Part shown: piece after piece, positions 24,501 through 34,600 of the stretch | How positions within the stretch are numbered: position 1 is the stretch's first letter | Layout: each line of letters opens with the position of its first letter | Assembly: GCA_024529925.1 (NCBI GenBank) | Contig: JAFEUB010001038.1 | Location: 2,918,501-2,982,500, forward strand | Source of the DNA: Ophthalmolycus amberensis | Lineage: Eukaryota > Chordata > Actinopteri > Perciformes > Zoarcidae | Reading direction: 5' to 3' | DNA: 64,000 bases | The notes under the pieces: generated by a model | Database searches by the model: none | What the model saw: the letters and a program-made list of their open reading frames with translations, nothing else | Told to the model about the DNA's origin: nothing | Translations under genes and position numbers: made by a program

Positions 24501-24606
24501 GCTGGATGGTGAAGTGCAGCAGCATCATGCCCCAGATGAACCCGAAGCTGACCAGGAAGAAGCCCAGCTTCTGGGAGGACAGCTTCCACAGGAAGGGCGT
24601 GGCCAT
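3169..24606 (-). CDS. mgat5: MGAT5: alpha-1,6-mannosylglycoprotein 6-beta-N-acetylglucosaminyltransferase A (partial, first nine coding exons)
   Basis: Golgi type II membrane enzyme (family GT18) that adds the beta-1,6 GlcNAc branch to N-glycans, using UDP-GlcNAc. Nine exons join in frame (241, 165, 77, 90, 72, 162, 170, 135 and 134 bp) to give residues 1-415, breaking one base into codon 416. The short cytosolic tail is followed by a membrane anchor (about residues 14-34, LGFFLVSFGFIWGMMLLHF), then a stem with NGT and NLT sequons, and the cysteine-bearing region YGVDGSTCSFFIYLSE. GGPLGELVQW places Glu297 at the number of the human catalytic base. The block ending NLNPQQF..MF matches human MGAT5 up to residue 415 without net length change. 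The paralogue MGAT5B is excluded because its N-terminus and stem are different. The last roughly 326 residues, holding the rest of the donor-binding fold, lie left of the window. Introns total about 20 kb and are rich in simple repeats. Confidence 0.96.
3303..6715 (-). other. mgat5: MGAT5 intron 8
   Basis: AT-rich to mixed sequence without a gene I can support. It contains a perfect 15-bp-arm hairpin at 4794-4833 and a CAA repeat near 4902-4919. Confidence 0.7.
6716..6850 (-). CDS. mgat5: MGAT5 coding exon 8
   Basis: Acceptor CCAAG|GATCATG directly preceded by 13 C (transcript sense), donor TACCA|GTAAGT. Encodes IMRKVMGNKSSCPTQGDKVV to KTLGPSWVHY. GA|G and CA|G codons are restored across both junctions. 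Confidence 0.95.
7272..7441 (-). CDS. mgat5: MGAT5 coding exon 7 (start of catalytic domain, Glu297)
   Basis: Acceptor CATCAG|ATCCTG, donor AAAGA|GTCAGT (phase 2). Encodes ILVHLGLLTKESGFKIAENA and then FSGGPLGELVQWSDLI, containing Glu297, the known catalytic base of the family. Confidence 0.96.
8406..8567 (-). CDS. mgat5: MGAT5 coding exon 6
   Basis: Acceptor TGTGCAG|GCGGAG, donor AAGAAG|GTGGGC. Encodes 54 codons, AEVRTSFEELY to NLGRRRRKK, aligned with human EEFRWMRLRIRRMADAW. It keeps the basic RRRRKK cluster preceding the catalytic domain. Confidence 0.95.
8568..10942 (-). other. mgat5: MGAT5 intron 5, with purine-rich minisatellite and CA/GT repeats
   Basis: Contains the GA-rich block at 9121-9655, a complex GT/GC repeat at 10221-10285 and a CA repeat at 10525-10554. 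No coding signal; open frames here are repeat artefacts. Confidence 0.75.
9121..9655. repeat. Purine-rich minisatellite A (GAGGAGACAAGAGAGGAGAG-like units)
   Basis: About 530 bases almost free of pyrimidines except the C of GACAAG and the T of GTAAAC. It is built of degenerate units of about 20 bases such as GGAGACAAGAGAGGAGAGGA, with interspersed AGTAAACAGGGAGAAG. On the MGAT5 transcript it becomes a long CU-rich tract. Confidence 0.95.
10943..11014 (-). CDS. mgat5: MGAT5 coding exon 5
   Basis: Acceptor GATAG|GTGGAG, donor ACAG|GTGAGG. Encodes 24 codons, VENWCPRLLWRTKNLNEEL to RRGQ. The C-terminal half diverges from human (PYEEADHNS), so this loop is variable. It sits between two long purine-rich repeat blocks. 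Confidence 0.93.
11015..14513 (-). other. mgat5: MGAT5 intron 4
   Basis: Holds a GT repeat at 11653-11685, minisatellite B, a short CpG-rich stretch around 13040-13180 including a perfect hairpin at 13015-13039, and a CA repeat at 14479-14505. No exon recognised. Confidence 0.75.
11841..12794. repeat. Purine-rich minisatellite B, about 40-bp higher-order unit
   Basis: About 950 bases. The core (12060-12480) repeats a 40-41 base unit made of ACAAGGAGAGGGGAGGAG followed by ACAAGGAGAGGAGAGAAGAGT; some copies carry GTCGAC in place of GTAAAC. Sequence composition links it to the block at 9121-9655. It is in MGAT5 intron 4. Confidence 0.95.
14514..14603 (-). CDS. mgat5: MGAT5 coding exon 4
   Basis: Acceptor TCCTCAG|TGG, donor GAG|GTGAGC. 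Encodes exactly 30 codons from WMKEMW to FFIYLSE, including the conserved YGVDGSTCSF. A 26-base GT repeat (transcript sense) starts about eight bases inside the donor. Confidence 0.95.
15530..15570. repeat. GT microsatellite in MGAT5 intron 3
   Basis: About 20 uninterrupted GT units followed by five G. It lies about 190 bases downstream, in transcript sense, of the exon 3 donor. Confidence 0.95.
15761..15837 (-). CDS. mgat5: MGAT5 coding exon 3
   Basis: Acceptor TTTCAG|ACCTTC, donor ACG|GTAAAT. Encodes LLNGAQEKCELPSLEGFPHC and then EDKVT, matching the human NGAQEKC..GYPHCEGK segment. Intron phases are 1 and 0. Confidence 0.93.
15838..22404 (-). other. mgat5: MGAT5 intron 2 (6.6 kb)
   Basis: No gene recognised on either strand. 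Open frames of up to about 160 codons (for example minus strand near 21188-21676) have no recognisable family resemblance and no codon-periodic look. It includes a purine-rich stretch near 19056-19290. Confidence 0.65.
22405..22569 (-). CDS. mgat5: MGAT5 coding exon 2 (stem)
   Basis: Acceptor GCGCAG|ATTTGAAG, donor GCGG|GTATG. Encodes DLKKTLAVLLDN, a short heptad-like stem stretch (LGKLESKV), and the sequons NGT and NLT. Phase 1 at both ends; joins exon 1 as TAY-DLKK, as in human. Confidence 0.95.
22570..24365 (-). other. mgat5: MGAT5 intron 1 between coding exons
   Basis: Mixed composition with a 14-base G run near 23403. Nothing else recognised. Confidence 0.65.
24366..24606 (-). CDS. mgat5: MGAT5 coding exon 1 (tail, membrane anchor, start of stem)
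   Basis: Starts MATPFLWKLSSQKLGFF; codons 1-80 plus one base. The donor reads TACG|GTGAG. The exon probably begins at 24645 with a short 5' UTR, because a run of 15 C (transcript sense) followed by CAG sits immediately upstream, a usable acceptor. Confidence 0.95.
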
Positions 24607-24645
24607 GCTGACCGGACGAGGGGGCCGCAGTGGCTCTGATTTGAA

Positions 24646-27600
24646 CTGGGGGGGGGGGGGGGTGCAGAGGTGAGGGACAGGGGGGGGACTCAGGAGGGCA
24701 GGCGGGGCATGGCTGCGTCAGTCGGTGTGGCGGCGGGCGGTTTTTGGGGGGTTGCTTGTTTGCCTCACCGGCGAGATTTCCTTCTCTGGCCCATCCTCAG
24801 CGCTCAGTAGCATCTCACTGGACTCAGGCCTGTTGCATCCTGCAGCAGACAGACAGGAAAGAGAGATGAGAGGCGATCATGACAACGAGGGAGTTCCCTC
24901 TCCCAACCCAAGCCCACATCAGGATAAAGTATTCAGTAAGTCATAATAAAGAGCTCAAATTCACTTCATCGTATGGGGCCCTGACGTATCGAAGAGATCG
25001 AGAGAACTTCTCCGTAAGCTTGTTTTATTAATAGCATATATACATTTTTGGAAAACAACGCATATACGGGGCCTGACATCCATCCAAAGTCTTCTCTTTC
25101 ACAAGGAGAAATAAGTGTAAATAGCATGTTGGCGTAGGTTGTGTCTGACGTGAAAGCAATACAGACTTTAAGCAAGAAAAAACCAGGTCTTTGAGGTCTT
25201 CAAAAGTAATTTAAAGTTGAATGCGTGTCCTGAAAGAGAGGCAACGCAGAGCGGCGGCGTCTCCCTCAGACAGCGTGGTCTCCGTGATGGATGGCGCTGT
25301 GATGGATTACTGCGAGAGGGTCAAAATATAAACATTTGGATAGCCGGCGATTTATCTTCCGCACAGGCGAAGCGAGAGCACGGACTGATTGTCACGCACA
25401 TGCCTTTTCTGTCTTTCTGTTTCATTCAATTTGTTTTCTGCCTGACGAACGAAGGAAGCAGCTGCTGCTCTTGTGGTTGAGCGTGTATATTGAAATGTGA
25501 AAAAAGGTCGAGGTGTTCTTCATTTATTCTGGGCGACAAACAATTATCTTCGTGATTGATTAATCTGTCAATCATTTAGTCCACAAAATCGGCCATCTTT
25601 AAGTTCAAGGTAATGTTGCCAAATGGCTTGTTTTGTCCAACAAAACTCAAAGATTATTCAATCATGTAAAAAGAAAAGGCCTCGGGGGGGACATCGAGTC
25701 AAGAGACTTAGTCACGACTCGATGGGGAACCACGCTGACCTTCTCCGAACGTGGGCCTTGCTCCGGTGCAAAGAACGTGGATGCAGCGAGCATGAACTGG
25801 AAGGTGTTAACTAAAAGTGTGAGACGTTTTTTTTTTCAAAAACACAAACCGCAACAATTTCCTGTTCTGCTGCATTTCCCACCGTCTCAATCACACAATC
25901 TAAGAACCCTTCAAGGCTGCACTGTTTGTTTTACACATTTGCAGCAACGGCAAAACCACATTTCATGTATTTTTGCCGTTAATACACACGTGTAGCATTT
26001 TATCAAGGCGTACTTGGGCGTGAACCAATCAGAGCAAACACAAAAATAGACAATATTCCTAAAAAGCTGTGCATATAAAACCCCTTCTCTCCAGTGTGCC
26101 AGCAGCTGCAGAGATCTAGAGAATAAAGCCCACCCTGCAAATTCATGTAAACATGAATGCAATATGAGATTTCACGCTCGCTGTCTTTACTGCTGATTGA
26201 ACACAACCGCGCCAATGATAACACATTTGGCCCAAACCAATCAGACGGTTGCCCGTAATGCAAAACGAGTCCGTCCTGCAGCGCCAGACGAAGCTGTTAA
26301 ACAGTTCAACAAGGAGAGCAACGCCTCTGGCTTTGGGCATCAAGCAACCCCAACAAATAAATAATCTTTTCAGCCCGCAATCAAGCCAAGAAGGCGCGAG
26401 ATGTTCTCTCGTCTGCATTCCACCGCTGTAGCAGTGAATGAGGCTAAGTGTGGGGAGGGGATTTCTGCAGCCTTGCTCTTTAAAACTGCGGCTTTCAAAG
26501 CGGCTCTAACTGGGTCAGGACCGCAGCCGCCTCCGTGGATGCAAAAGATAATAATACACTGAACATGGGTATTTTTCTTGAATCTGATCTGGTGTTGAGA
26601 GTGACACACGGCAATGACGGTTTGTATCGGCACCTTCCCAAGAAAACCACAATGGGCAGCCACACAAAAGGGGCTCTTTTCACCTTCCACCCATCAGCTT
26701 CATAAATAGGTCAGAGACAGCTGCGAGCAGCCTCCGACCGGGCCTGGAATCTCACGGAGGGTTATGACACATCCATAATTGTTGGGCCGTTGAAGACAAA
26801 AGGCTCGTGTTGTGCCTCCCGTGCGGATAGAGTCCTTTTTATTGTGACAAAGCAGGGACGTCCACAAGGAGAAAGGATGCAGATTCACGTCTCTTTTGAT
26901 TTATCTACATTTAACTCGCTCTAATTCGCTTTGTGATGCGTGCAAAACGAGGGTTTTGGTGTGGAGGAAGGGGGGGGGGGAGAGCCAAAACCTACACAGA
27001 ACCCAATGCAAGTTTCTGCGCCAACGCATCTTATCCAACGCTCATCACTTTGTTGGGAAACCCTCTATATCAGCTCTCCGTTACCTTCTGCTTTCTAATT
27101 CAGGATCTTAATTTGTCTGGCAGAGAGCCCTCTGGCTCTCGGCACCAACAGCCAAATGAAAACCGCGTTCACAGCCAGCTAAGGCCGCGCAATATACGAC
27201 CTTTCGCAACCTGAGATGATAACGTAACAACCTGCTGAGTGGGGGGGCATCCTCCCATAGCTGCTTCAAAAGGCTTGTTTTTTCTCTCCCCCATTTGGGG
27301 ACAACGGAGCTGAAATTACAGCTCGTAAAAAATTGTAATTTGTTTTTTTTCTCGGTTTCAAGTATCGACCACAGTGTAGTGCTGCTACGCACAGCCAGAC
27401 ATGAAAAGAGGAGGGTCTGTTCTGCTCCCAAGCGAGGAAATAACAGAAGCATATTTTTACAGATGGATATAATAACTGCAAAAAAGCAGGAATGTTTTGT
27501 GTGTTTGCACTGATGACTTTTATTTAAGCCTTTAATGGCTCAGGAGGTAGTTTCCAGCTTTTAGAAACACCTGTTAACCAGATTAACAAACACCTGTTCA

Positions 27601-30600
27601 GAATAACAAACACCTGTTAACCAGAATAACAAACACCTGTTAACCAGATTAACAAACACCTGCAGGATTGGCCGTAGTAAAAGCCAGTATGAATATTTGC
27701 AATAAATGCTCTATGTTGCAATCATGGGCACTTGTTTGACACGAGAGCACAGATGTAACTGGTTTATAATAAAGTCGCAGGGATTTAGAGTAAAAGGTGA
27801 TATCTCATCGTTGTCAAAATAATCATTTTAGGCTTTCTCTCCAGCCGAGGTCCTATAATCACGCAGCCTTTGCCCTTGTTCCGTCGGTCATATGCTGAAC
27901 TGTTAAGACCGGGGCCAGATGGCCCGAGCGAGGTAAAGACTCCGTCCATTTTCCTTTGCATCTGCGATAGGAAAGCTGAAAATAACTCCCTTAAAAGTGC
28001 AGTTTAGGGGGTAATTTTAGAAAGGTGAGGCAGGCGGAGGGAGGTCCGGATTAATTCCGGTGCATTACTCCGGTTCTAAAATAGAGAGAGCGTTCCACCG
28101 GACTGAAATAACGGACACTAAGAGCCCGTTGCATAACCACGGAAATATGCTCTAGATGGAGCTTCAATTATGGATCAGAAAGAATCCGTTACAGAGTATA
28201 AATAGGCTTTGGTGGAGCTCGGCGTCTCAGGTGGTGACAGCCAGCAGCCCGTCTGTTACTACCGAGTTCCTCATCGATTGATCCACAGGTTGTATTGTAG
28301 ATCAAGCTGCTGGTCGAGCAGCAGATTATGACCGACGCACTTCACAAAGTCCCCCCCCCCGCTGCCATGGAGACCGGTGTGACTCTGCATCTTAATGAGC
28401 TTCTTCACACAAGCCCCGCCTCTTAATTATTCATTAGGTGCCCTCCAGGAATGGGGGGGCACCCTCTGCAGCTCCGCCACCTTACAGGTGCGACTCCAGC
28501 TCGTAGCCAGATATGCGAGATGGGCCCCCCCCCCCCCCCCCCTTTGCAGCTAAATTCTGGGAGTTTATCTAAAATGCGAGAGGCACACGGATCGATGTTA
28601 ATGTGTTCTTTATTGAGTCACTGATGGGCTCAGACGCTCCTCCGAGGGGGACCAATTTCGAGGTTCTTGGCATAGAAATCTTCACATATTCACAAGGCGA
28701 GAAAAAGCTTTAGCCGTTAGCTTTAGCTTTCGTGTACGGCGGCGAGGAGAGGGACAGACTTCCTGTGCGTCAGGTGATCAGATCAAGGAGGAAGAGCAGA
28801 ATTTAGAGATCCACAGTGTAAAGCCAATTTAGATTTCCAAAAAACAACACAAAAAGGTAAAGCCAGAACACAGAGGAAGCAACAGACGGGCTGTTTCTTG
28901 CAGGTCTTGAGGCTCCTCACATTTACAAGACGGGAAGCTCTCCTTCTGTGCGAGACAATGATGTCCAACACCACCCAGAGAATTCCCAGGAACTACAACG
29001 CTGGCTCTCTAGATTAGATCTCTGACCCCGAGTTCTCCCCCTGGATGTCTGCCAGCGCGAACAAACACATGCGAGCAACACTCCGGCTCTTTGCATACCT
29101 TTGCCCTCTGTGACAGACACACTTGGTGAAAACACTCTTTACAAAGCCATCTGCAAAAACAGCCGAGGTCGTCGCTTTGCTCAGACCACCGCGGAGGAGT
29201 TTAAGCCGCCGCGACATGCACGAGGGAGAGGACGAGACGGCCGCGAACATGACCTGCATGCCGAAAAACAGGCCCGCCGACAAGTGTGGGTAGGAATTGC
29301 AGATGAGGTGCTGAGGGCGGCACTTCCTTCTCCCTGTCACCACCGCATACAAGCCCTGTTGTTATGCTAACGCCAGCCGGCCTCGTTACATTACGCAACA
29401 GCACTACGCTTGAGTGATTTTTGGATAAAGATGCACACACACGCATAAGAATCCTGTCTTAATATGCTCTTAAATGTTTACATAAAAGCAGAATATTCTG
29501 CAAAACATGCACCCACCGTTCCTGCGAGGGCCTTCACTGACTGCATTAGAATCTAAAACCCTAACCCTCTGCAGTGCACTTCATGCCGAGAACACTTTCC
29601 CTGACAGAAAGCTAATCCTAATGCCGGTCTTCGCTCTTGATGCAATCCAAATCCTCGGAAAACCCTTCAAAGAAATCCGGCGCGGCAACACGTCCTCCTG
29701 GGTGATTTCAAACTCACAACATGGTGCAGGAAACCGCCGTCCTCACAACCTATTCTCCTTATCATAACGATGAAGACATATTTTATGTTGCGCATGCTGG
29801 TGTTACAAGATACTTGTGGTCAACTGGCGTTGCTGATTTGCATACTGTGACTTCAGTATTTCGGGAAGAGGCAGATCACTAGCCGACAGTCATGACATTT
29901 GAATGTTGAACAGTTCAACCTTCCACATGTGATGGAAATCTTTCAACAGCCTCTGAGCCAAAAAAAAAAGAAGCAGGCTTGAAATTGAGGATGCGATAAA
30001 CGTTCGAGGTTACAGCGAAGGCCTTTTGAAAAATAAATCCATAATCTTCCTTTTATTACCTCTTCTGGGTTTTTTTTGCCCGTGATATGAAAACAGCTTT
30101 TCGAGAGGATTTAGTGGCGGCTTTGTGACTCGCCCGACCGTCTCGAATAAACAAACAGGAGGCCGACTGTAAGGAAGCGAAATGTGCGTTACGTGACTGG
30201 GAGAAAGAGCGTCTCTTCGGAGCGGAGGGCCGCGGTGGAGCTCTCGACCTCACCACGAGGAGACAGGTGCATGTGTGCTTGTGCTGAGAGAACAGGAGCC
30301 CCTTCAAAATCGCCCAAAGTGTTCCACTTCCATCACCGCAGCCTCCCGATCCCTCCATCTTCAATCCCTCATCACTCCACTGCCTCTGCTCGCTCTCCAC
30401 CCGAGCCCCCCGGCACACACACACACACACACACCCTCTCCAACCATTTCCTGCCAGTGAAGCATGCCACCGAAGCAAAGCTCCTTTTCCTCGGGATTAT
30501 GGGCTCCAGCGCAGTGGGAAAGAAAGGGTGTCTGGAAGAGCTCTTCATAAAGCCAGGGGGCGGCTCACCGTGGGACGGCCACGACACAGCATCAGCTCGA

Positions 30601-31642
30601 TGATGATCGGAACCAGGGTGGGTCACACGCTGAATAACATGACATATACTGATATAAAAAAGGGCGTTTTGACGGGGGCTTCCTGTTGAAAGTACTCACG
30701 CATGATAATCACACAAGATGCATATCGTGTGATCAAATCAGCATGTCGTAACCTGATTACGGGCTGAAAATGACTGGACTGCACCGGTGAGCTAAGTGCC
30801 TCAATGAGCCCGGGTGACCTCATGCACACCAGCCTCTCATTCCTCATTTCACTTTTCAGGTTTTACCGGGCTTGGTGGTATAACGTGTTTAAATGTACAT
30901 GTCAGTACGGGGGAGTGTAATGCTGACTCAAATTACAGGTCCTGCCAGTTTCTTTTCCTTTTTCCGAGAAGTCACCGTGGGCCTGAAGGGCATGAATTAA
31001 CATGGTTATCTTCCGCAGACTATTACCTGTGAGTCTGTGTCATCGTTCTCTGGAAGAGAGAGAGAGAAACCAAGCAAATATAACCCCCATAGCCTCCGTC
31101 CAACGTCCCCTGCCTTTGTGAGGACTGTACACCACAGTAGAGCAATAATAAGCGCCAACACGGCTAAGCGCACCTCTGGTTTATAACAGTGTGATATCTT
31201 ATCTGATGGAAGCGGGAACCTTGAACGTCATTCTTTGAACAACCTGTTCGCGTCACAATGATGCTATTACCGCTCTGATTCCTTAACTGGCTGCAAGAAG
31301 AAGAAGAAGAAGAAGAAGAAGAGGAAAACACAGCTAGCGTTGCCGTTAGCGGCGCAGCTCTATGACCGACCACGTTCGCTTTATTGAGGCCAGCCGACTC
31401 GCGAGCAAGCTTCCGCCGCTTCTTGCTACATTAGCTTTGTTTTTGTTGTTGTTGTTTTTTAAGGCTAGCTGGTCCACCACCGCCGCAATGACAAGGCGCC
31501 CCACTCCCCGAGAACACACACACACACACACACACACAGCAGAGCACTGCGCCTCTTCCACCAGCGTTATTTCCTTAACAATAGCGGCAGAACAACGAGC
31601 TCCTGGGGGGGGGGGCTGTAACACGGAGAGAGAGGGGCTTAC
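24646..31642 (-). other. mgat5: Inferred first (5' UTR) intron of MGAT5
   Basis: About 7 kb with no coding exon recognised. It contains a CACCTG-bearing minisatellite (27566-27662), a 17-base C run near 28526, a CA repeat near 30415-30433 and a 26-base AAG repeat at 31295-31320. Intron status depends on the candidate first exon at 31643-31860. Confidence 0.45.
27566..27662. repeat. Minisatellite with AACACCTGTTAACCAGATTA-like units
   Basis: About four units of roughly 24 bases (AACAAACACCTGTTAACCAG plus AATA or ATTA), with one shorter copy. Each carries a CACCTG E-box and most carry GTTAAC. Confidence 0.93.
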
Positions 31643-31860
31643 CTTTCTAATGGGTTCTGTCTTTGTCCCACGGCGGTGATACGAGGCGATCACAAGACTT
31701 TGTTGCGGAGATGTCGTTGCGTTGAGCAGACTGCGAAAGAGCACAGCACGCCGTGCGCACGAGCCTCTCCGTGTGTTCGCTCTGCCCACTTGCAGGAAAG
31801 CGAGTAACACTTTAGAGACCATCCACGTGTTAGCGCCCCGCAGAAAAACGTAGAGGCTTC
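31643..31860 (-). other. mgat5: Candidate non-coding first exon and CpG-rich promoter of MGAT5
   Basis: On the minus strand a strong donor (TTAGAAAG|GTAAGC) ends at 31643. It is preceded by about 200 bases rich in CpG and lacking repeats. The acceptor at 24645 upstream of the MGAT5 start codon needs a 5' partner, and this is the best candidate I can see. The 5' boundary is a guess; the transcription start is not defined. Confidence 0.45.
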
Positions 31861-33180
31861 ATGTTGGGCAAGGGTGGAGGACAGCGAAGTATATTTACCA
31901 TGCAAATACATTACAATAAATGCAACAAACTAATACGAATACAATAAGTGCGAAGTGGTACACATTTCAGGTAACTGTATCAGATTATTTACTTTTTCCA
32001 CCACAATATGCAAACACACATATCTACTGCACCCACTATATATGGCGTTAAAGGTGCTATTAACGAAATTGGGAGCATTTCTATTGCCTCCCAACTACAG
32101 TAGTCCCACTACATGATGCTAATACTATTCCAAATTAAGTAGTATTATCACTGCAGGGCTTTAACTTGTAAAGGAGTATTTTTCACAGTGCGGTGTTGTT
32201 ACTGAATACATTTTCCACTGATGTTGACTGAGGCAGACATGAAATAAAGTCTGAATAAATTTGAAGCGCTCTTCGCGACAAAAAATATAAGAAAACAAAA
32301 TTCTGTAGTGTTGAAATAAGAATCTGTCATTTATTAACAGCAATAGGTCTCAAGACATCAAACAAACCTTGTATAATCGAATGACATTGAGTTTGTATTC
32401 AAATCTATTTAGCTTTTTAAGAAATATTTTACATGCTCTCTCTCATCTTAAGCTTGCTTTAATCTGTAATCACTACCAGGCTTGCAAATTAATGAAATCG
32501 GGAGCCACAGTGGCTGACGTTCAGCAACATTTGTCACATCGAGGTAGTTAAAAACCGAAAGTGGAGACCTAAAACACGACGGTCCCTAAGTATGTGATCG
32601 CGCTGTCACAGACCAATAAAAGCTTTGTGTTTACTGCCATCTGCTGGCTGTCGCGTGATACAATGGGCCCCTTGTATTTTTATTTACAGATGCTGGAATC
32701 CAGCAAGGGTCTTGTAAAGGCATGTAAAGTAAAGCATTGCTCAATAACGTGCGTTATGAGTTTCGTCTTGTGGCTCAGTAGCTGATTATTGTGGAAATTA
32801 GATCTAAAGATAGGGTACTTATATACTGGTATTTATACAAATAGAAAACTGTGAGGTGGAAAAACCTTCTTTTAAACTTTCTGTTGTGCTGAGGGAGGAA
32901 AAGAGGCTGACGGGGAGAACCTGCTGTGAGGAGATAACAAACGTAGAAAGCAGAAATGTGGAGGAAAGCTGTGTACGCTGCAGAGCCTCGAGGGGTGTGC
33001 ATTGTTTGGTCCTCGCATTGAAGGTTTCCTCTTGTTTATTCCTGCCGATTGATCATGAAGGACTGATTGTTAGAGGTCAGACACATTCAACATCCATTCT
33101 CTTGCACGGGTATACTGCACTCATACATCAATGAGTAACAGGAAGAAAAAACACAACTCTCAAACTCAGTCTCTGAGAAA
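31861..33180. other. Spacer between MGAT5 5' end and CLIC5 3' end
   Basis: AT-rich, no gene or RNA recognised on either strand. The two genes run in the same direction. Confidence 0.55.
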
Positions 33181-33185
33181 ATAGA

Positions 33186-34435
33186 TTTATTATTCAAATA
33201 AGTGATTTATACACAGTGGGTTCACGGTTCTAATCATCAGAAAGAATATGAGCTGCGACCATTAAAGAAACATGAAGCTTATATTAGTGTCACGCAGCTC
33301 CGTGGGGCAGGAGAAGTCCTTTGATGACATCACATTCATATTATATTCAGACATATAAAATTAACTGTACAGACACAAAGAGCAGAAGGCAGCGGAGAGC
33401 TTGATTCCCACTAAGGCACTCGTGATTAAAATGAACATGACAACACAACAGCTGGGCTTTTTCTTTTTTACTATAGGCTGATTTATCAAATTTAAAGTAT
33501 ATATTTTTAATCTGAAATATGCCAAGAGACTGCGATCATTTCACGATGCGGATTATACATTAGGTGTGATCATTCTTGAAGAAAAGGAGGGAGTATCTCT
33601 AACGCTGCCCCAATAAAAGACAAACTCCTTTGGCTGAAACACATTCTTAACGATGTTTAATAATCAAATGCTATGATTCCTATTGCATATATAAATTCAC
33701 GACATGAATATTAAGATTTATTAAGCAGATTAACTGTGAGCAGAAATGGGTAACACTTCGGTAGAGCTCAGGAGAAAACGACCTCCAACTACATTTTATT
33801 TCCCCCTTAAAGGGACAGTTCACCCCAAAATCAAAAATACCTTTTTTCCCCTCTCTTACCTGCAGGGCTGTATATCAATGTAGATTGTTTTGGTGTGAGT
33901 TGCCTAGTGTTGGAGATGTCTGCCCTTTCTCCAATATAATGGGACCATATGGCGCTCGGCTTGTGGCGCTCAGAGCGCCAAAAAATACATTTAAGAAAGA
34001 AATGTGACAGAAATGTCTCTTTCCAGAAATCCTGACACGGTTACTCAAGATAATCCACCCACCGTGCCGTGAGCAGTTTCATGTCGGAGCTACGGTTGAA
34101 GGAAAAGAGAGAAAAATATGTATTTTTGATTTTGGGGTCCCTTTAATTTTTGACATCTCCAATAGAAATATCAGCAGTATAATCAGCAAAAACAAACAAT
34201 TCCAGCCTCTTCCATTTGTTCACAGTAAGTATTATTGAGATGCTGGAAACATCTCTTTTTTTTAAATGGTGTGTCTTTTCTTGGAGACACCACACCACTG
34301 TGCTACATTTAACCACCTTTCAGCACACTAGTTTTAAAATGATCGTTTGTAAAGACTGTATATGCGTCTGTGTGTGATTCAGTAGATTCTCTAGAAGGAG
34401 ACAACGGTACAACAGTGACGGTGGTAGCGATGCAT
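33186..34435 (-). other. clic5: Inferred CLIC5 3' UTR with poly(A) signal
   Basis: AATAAA on the minus strand at 33186-33191 is the first well-placed signal after the stop. It gives a 3' UTR of about 1.25 kb that contains the 332-bp TTAA-flanked element. An earlier site is possible. Confidence 0.45.
33811..34142. mobile_element. 332-bp non-autonomous element with TTAA target duplication (piggyBac-type MITE candidate)
   Basis: Both ends are flanked by TTAA (33807-33810 and 34143-34146). The left end AGGGACAGTTCACCCC continues CAAAATCAAAAATAC. The right end, reversed, is AGGGAC then CCCAAAATCAAAAATAC, lacking seven bases. It has no coding capacity. The centre holds a perfect TGGCGCTC-A-GAGCGCCA palindrome. 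TTAA duplication is typical of piggyBac-mobilised elements. Confidence 0.85.
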
Positions 34436-34600
34436 TCACTTTCCCAACCTCTTAGCAACGTCCTTGTAGGCTAGCTCGATTTCCACATCGGCCGCGCACG
34501 TGTTGGTGAACTCATCTCGGCTGTAGGCGTTGCCAAGGTAACGCCACAACCCTCTGAAGTCAGACGGGATGTCATAGTTCCGGTATTTCTTTGAAACCAC
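34436..34600 (-). CDS. clic5: CLIC5 last coding exon
   Basis: Acceptor CCTGCAG|GTGGTT. Encodes VVSKKYRNYDIPSDFRGLWR to VAKRLGK and a TGA stop at 34436-34438. Confidence 0.95.
   Translation of the reverse strand: MVSKKYRNYDIPSDFRGLWRYLGNAYSRDEFTNTCAADVEIELAYKDVAKRLGK

Noticed and set aside
27566..27662. CRISPR-like regular repeats
   Set aside because: Units are directly contiguous with no unique spacers; this is a eukaryotic minisatellite.
29550..29572. CCCTAACCCT-like telomere motif
   Set aside because: Less than two units; chance occurrence rather than an interstitial telomere array.
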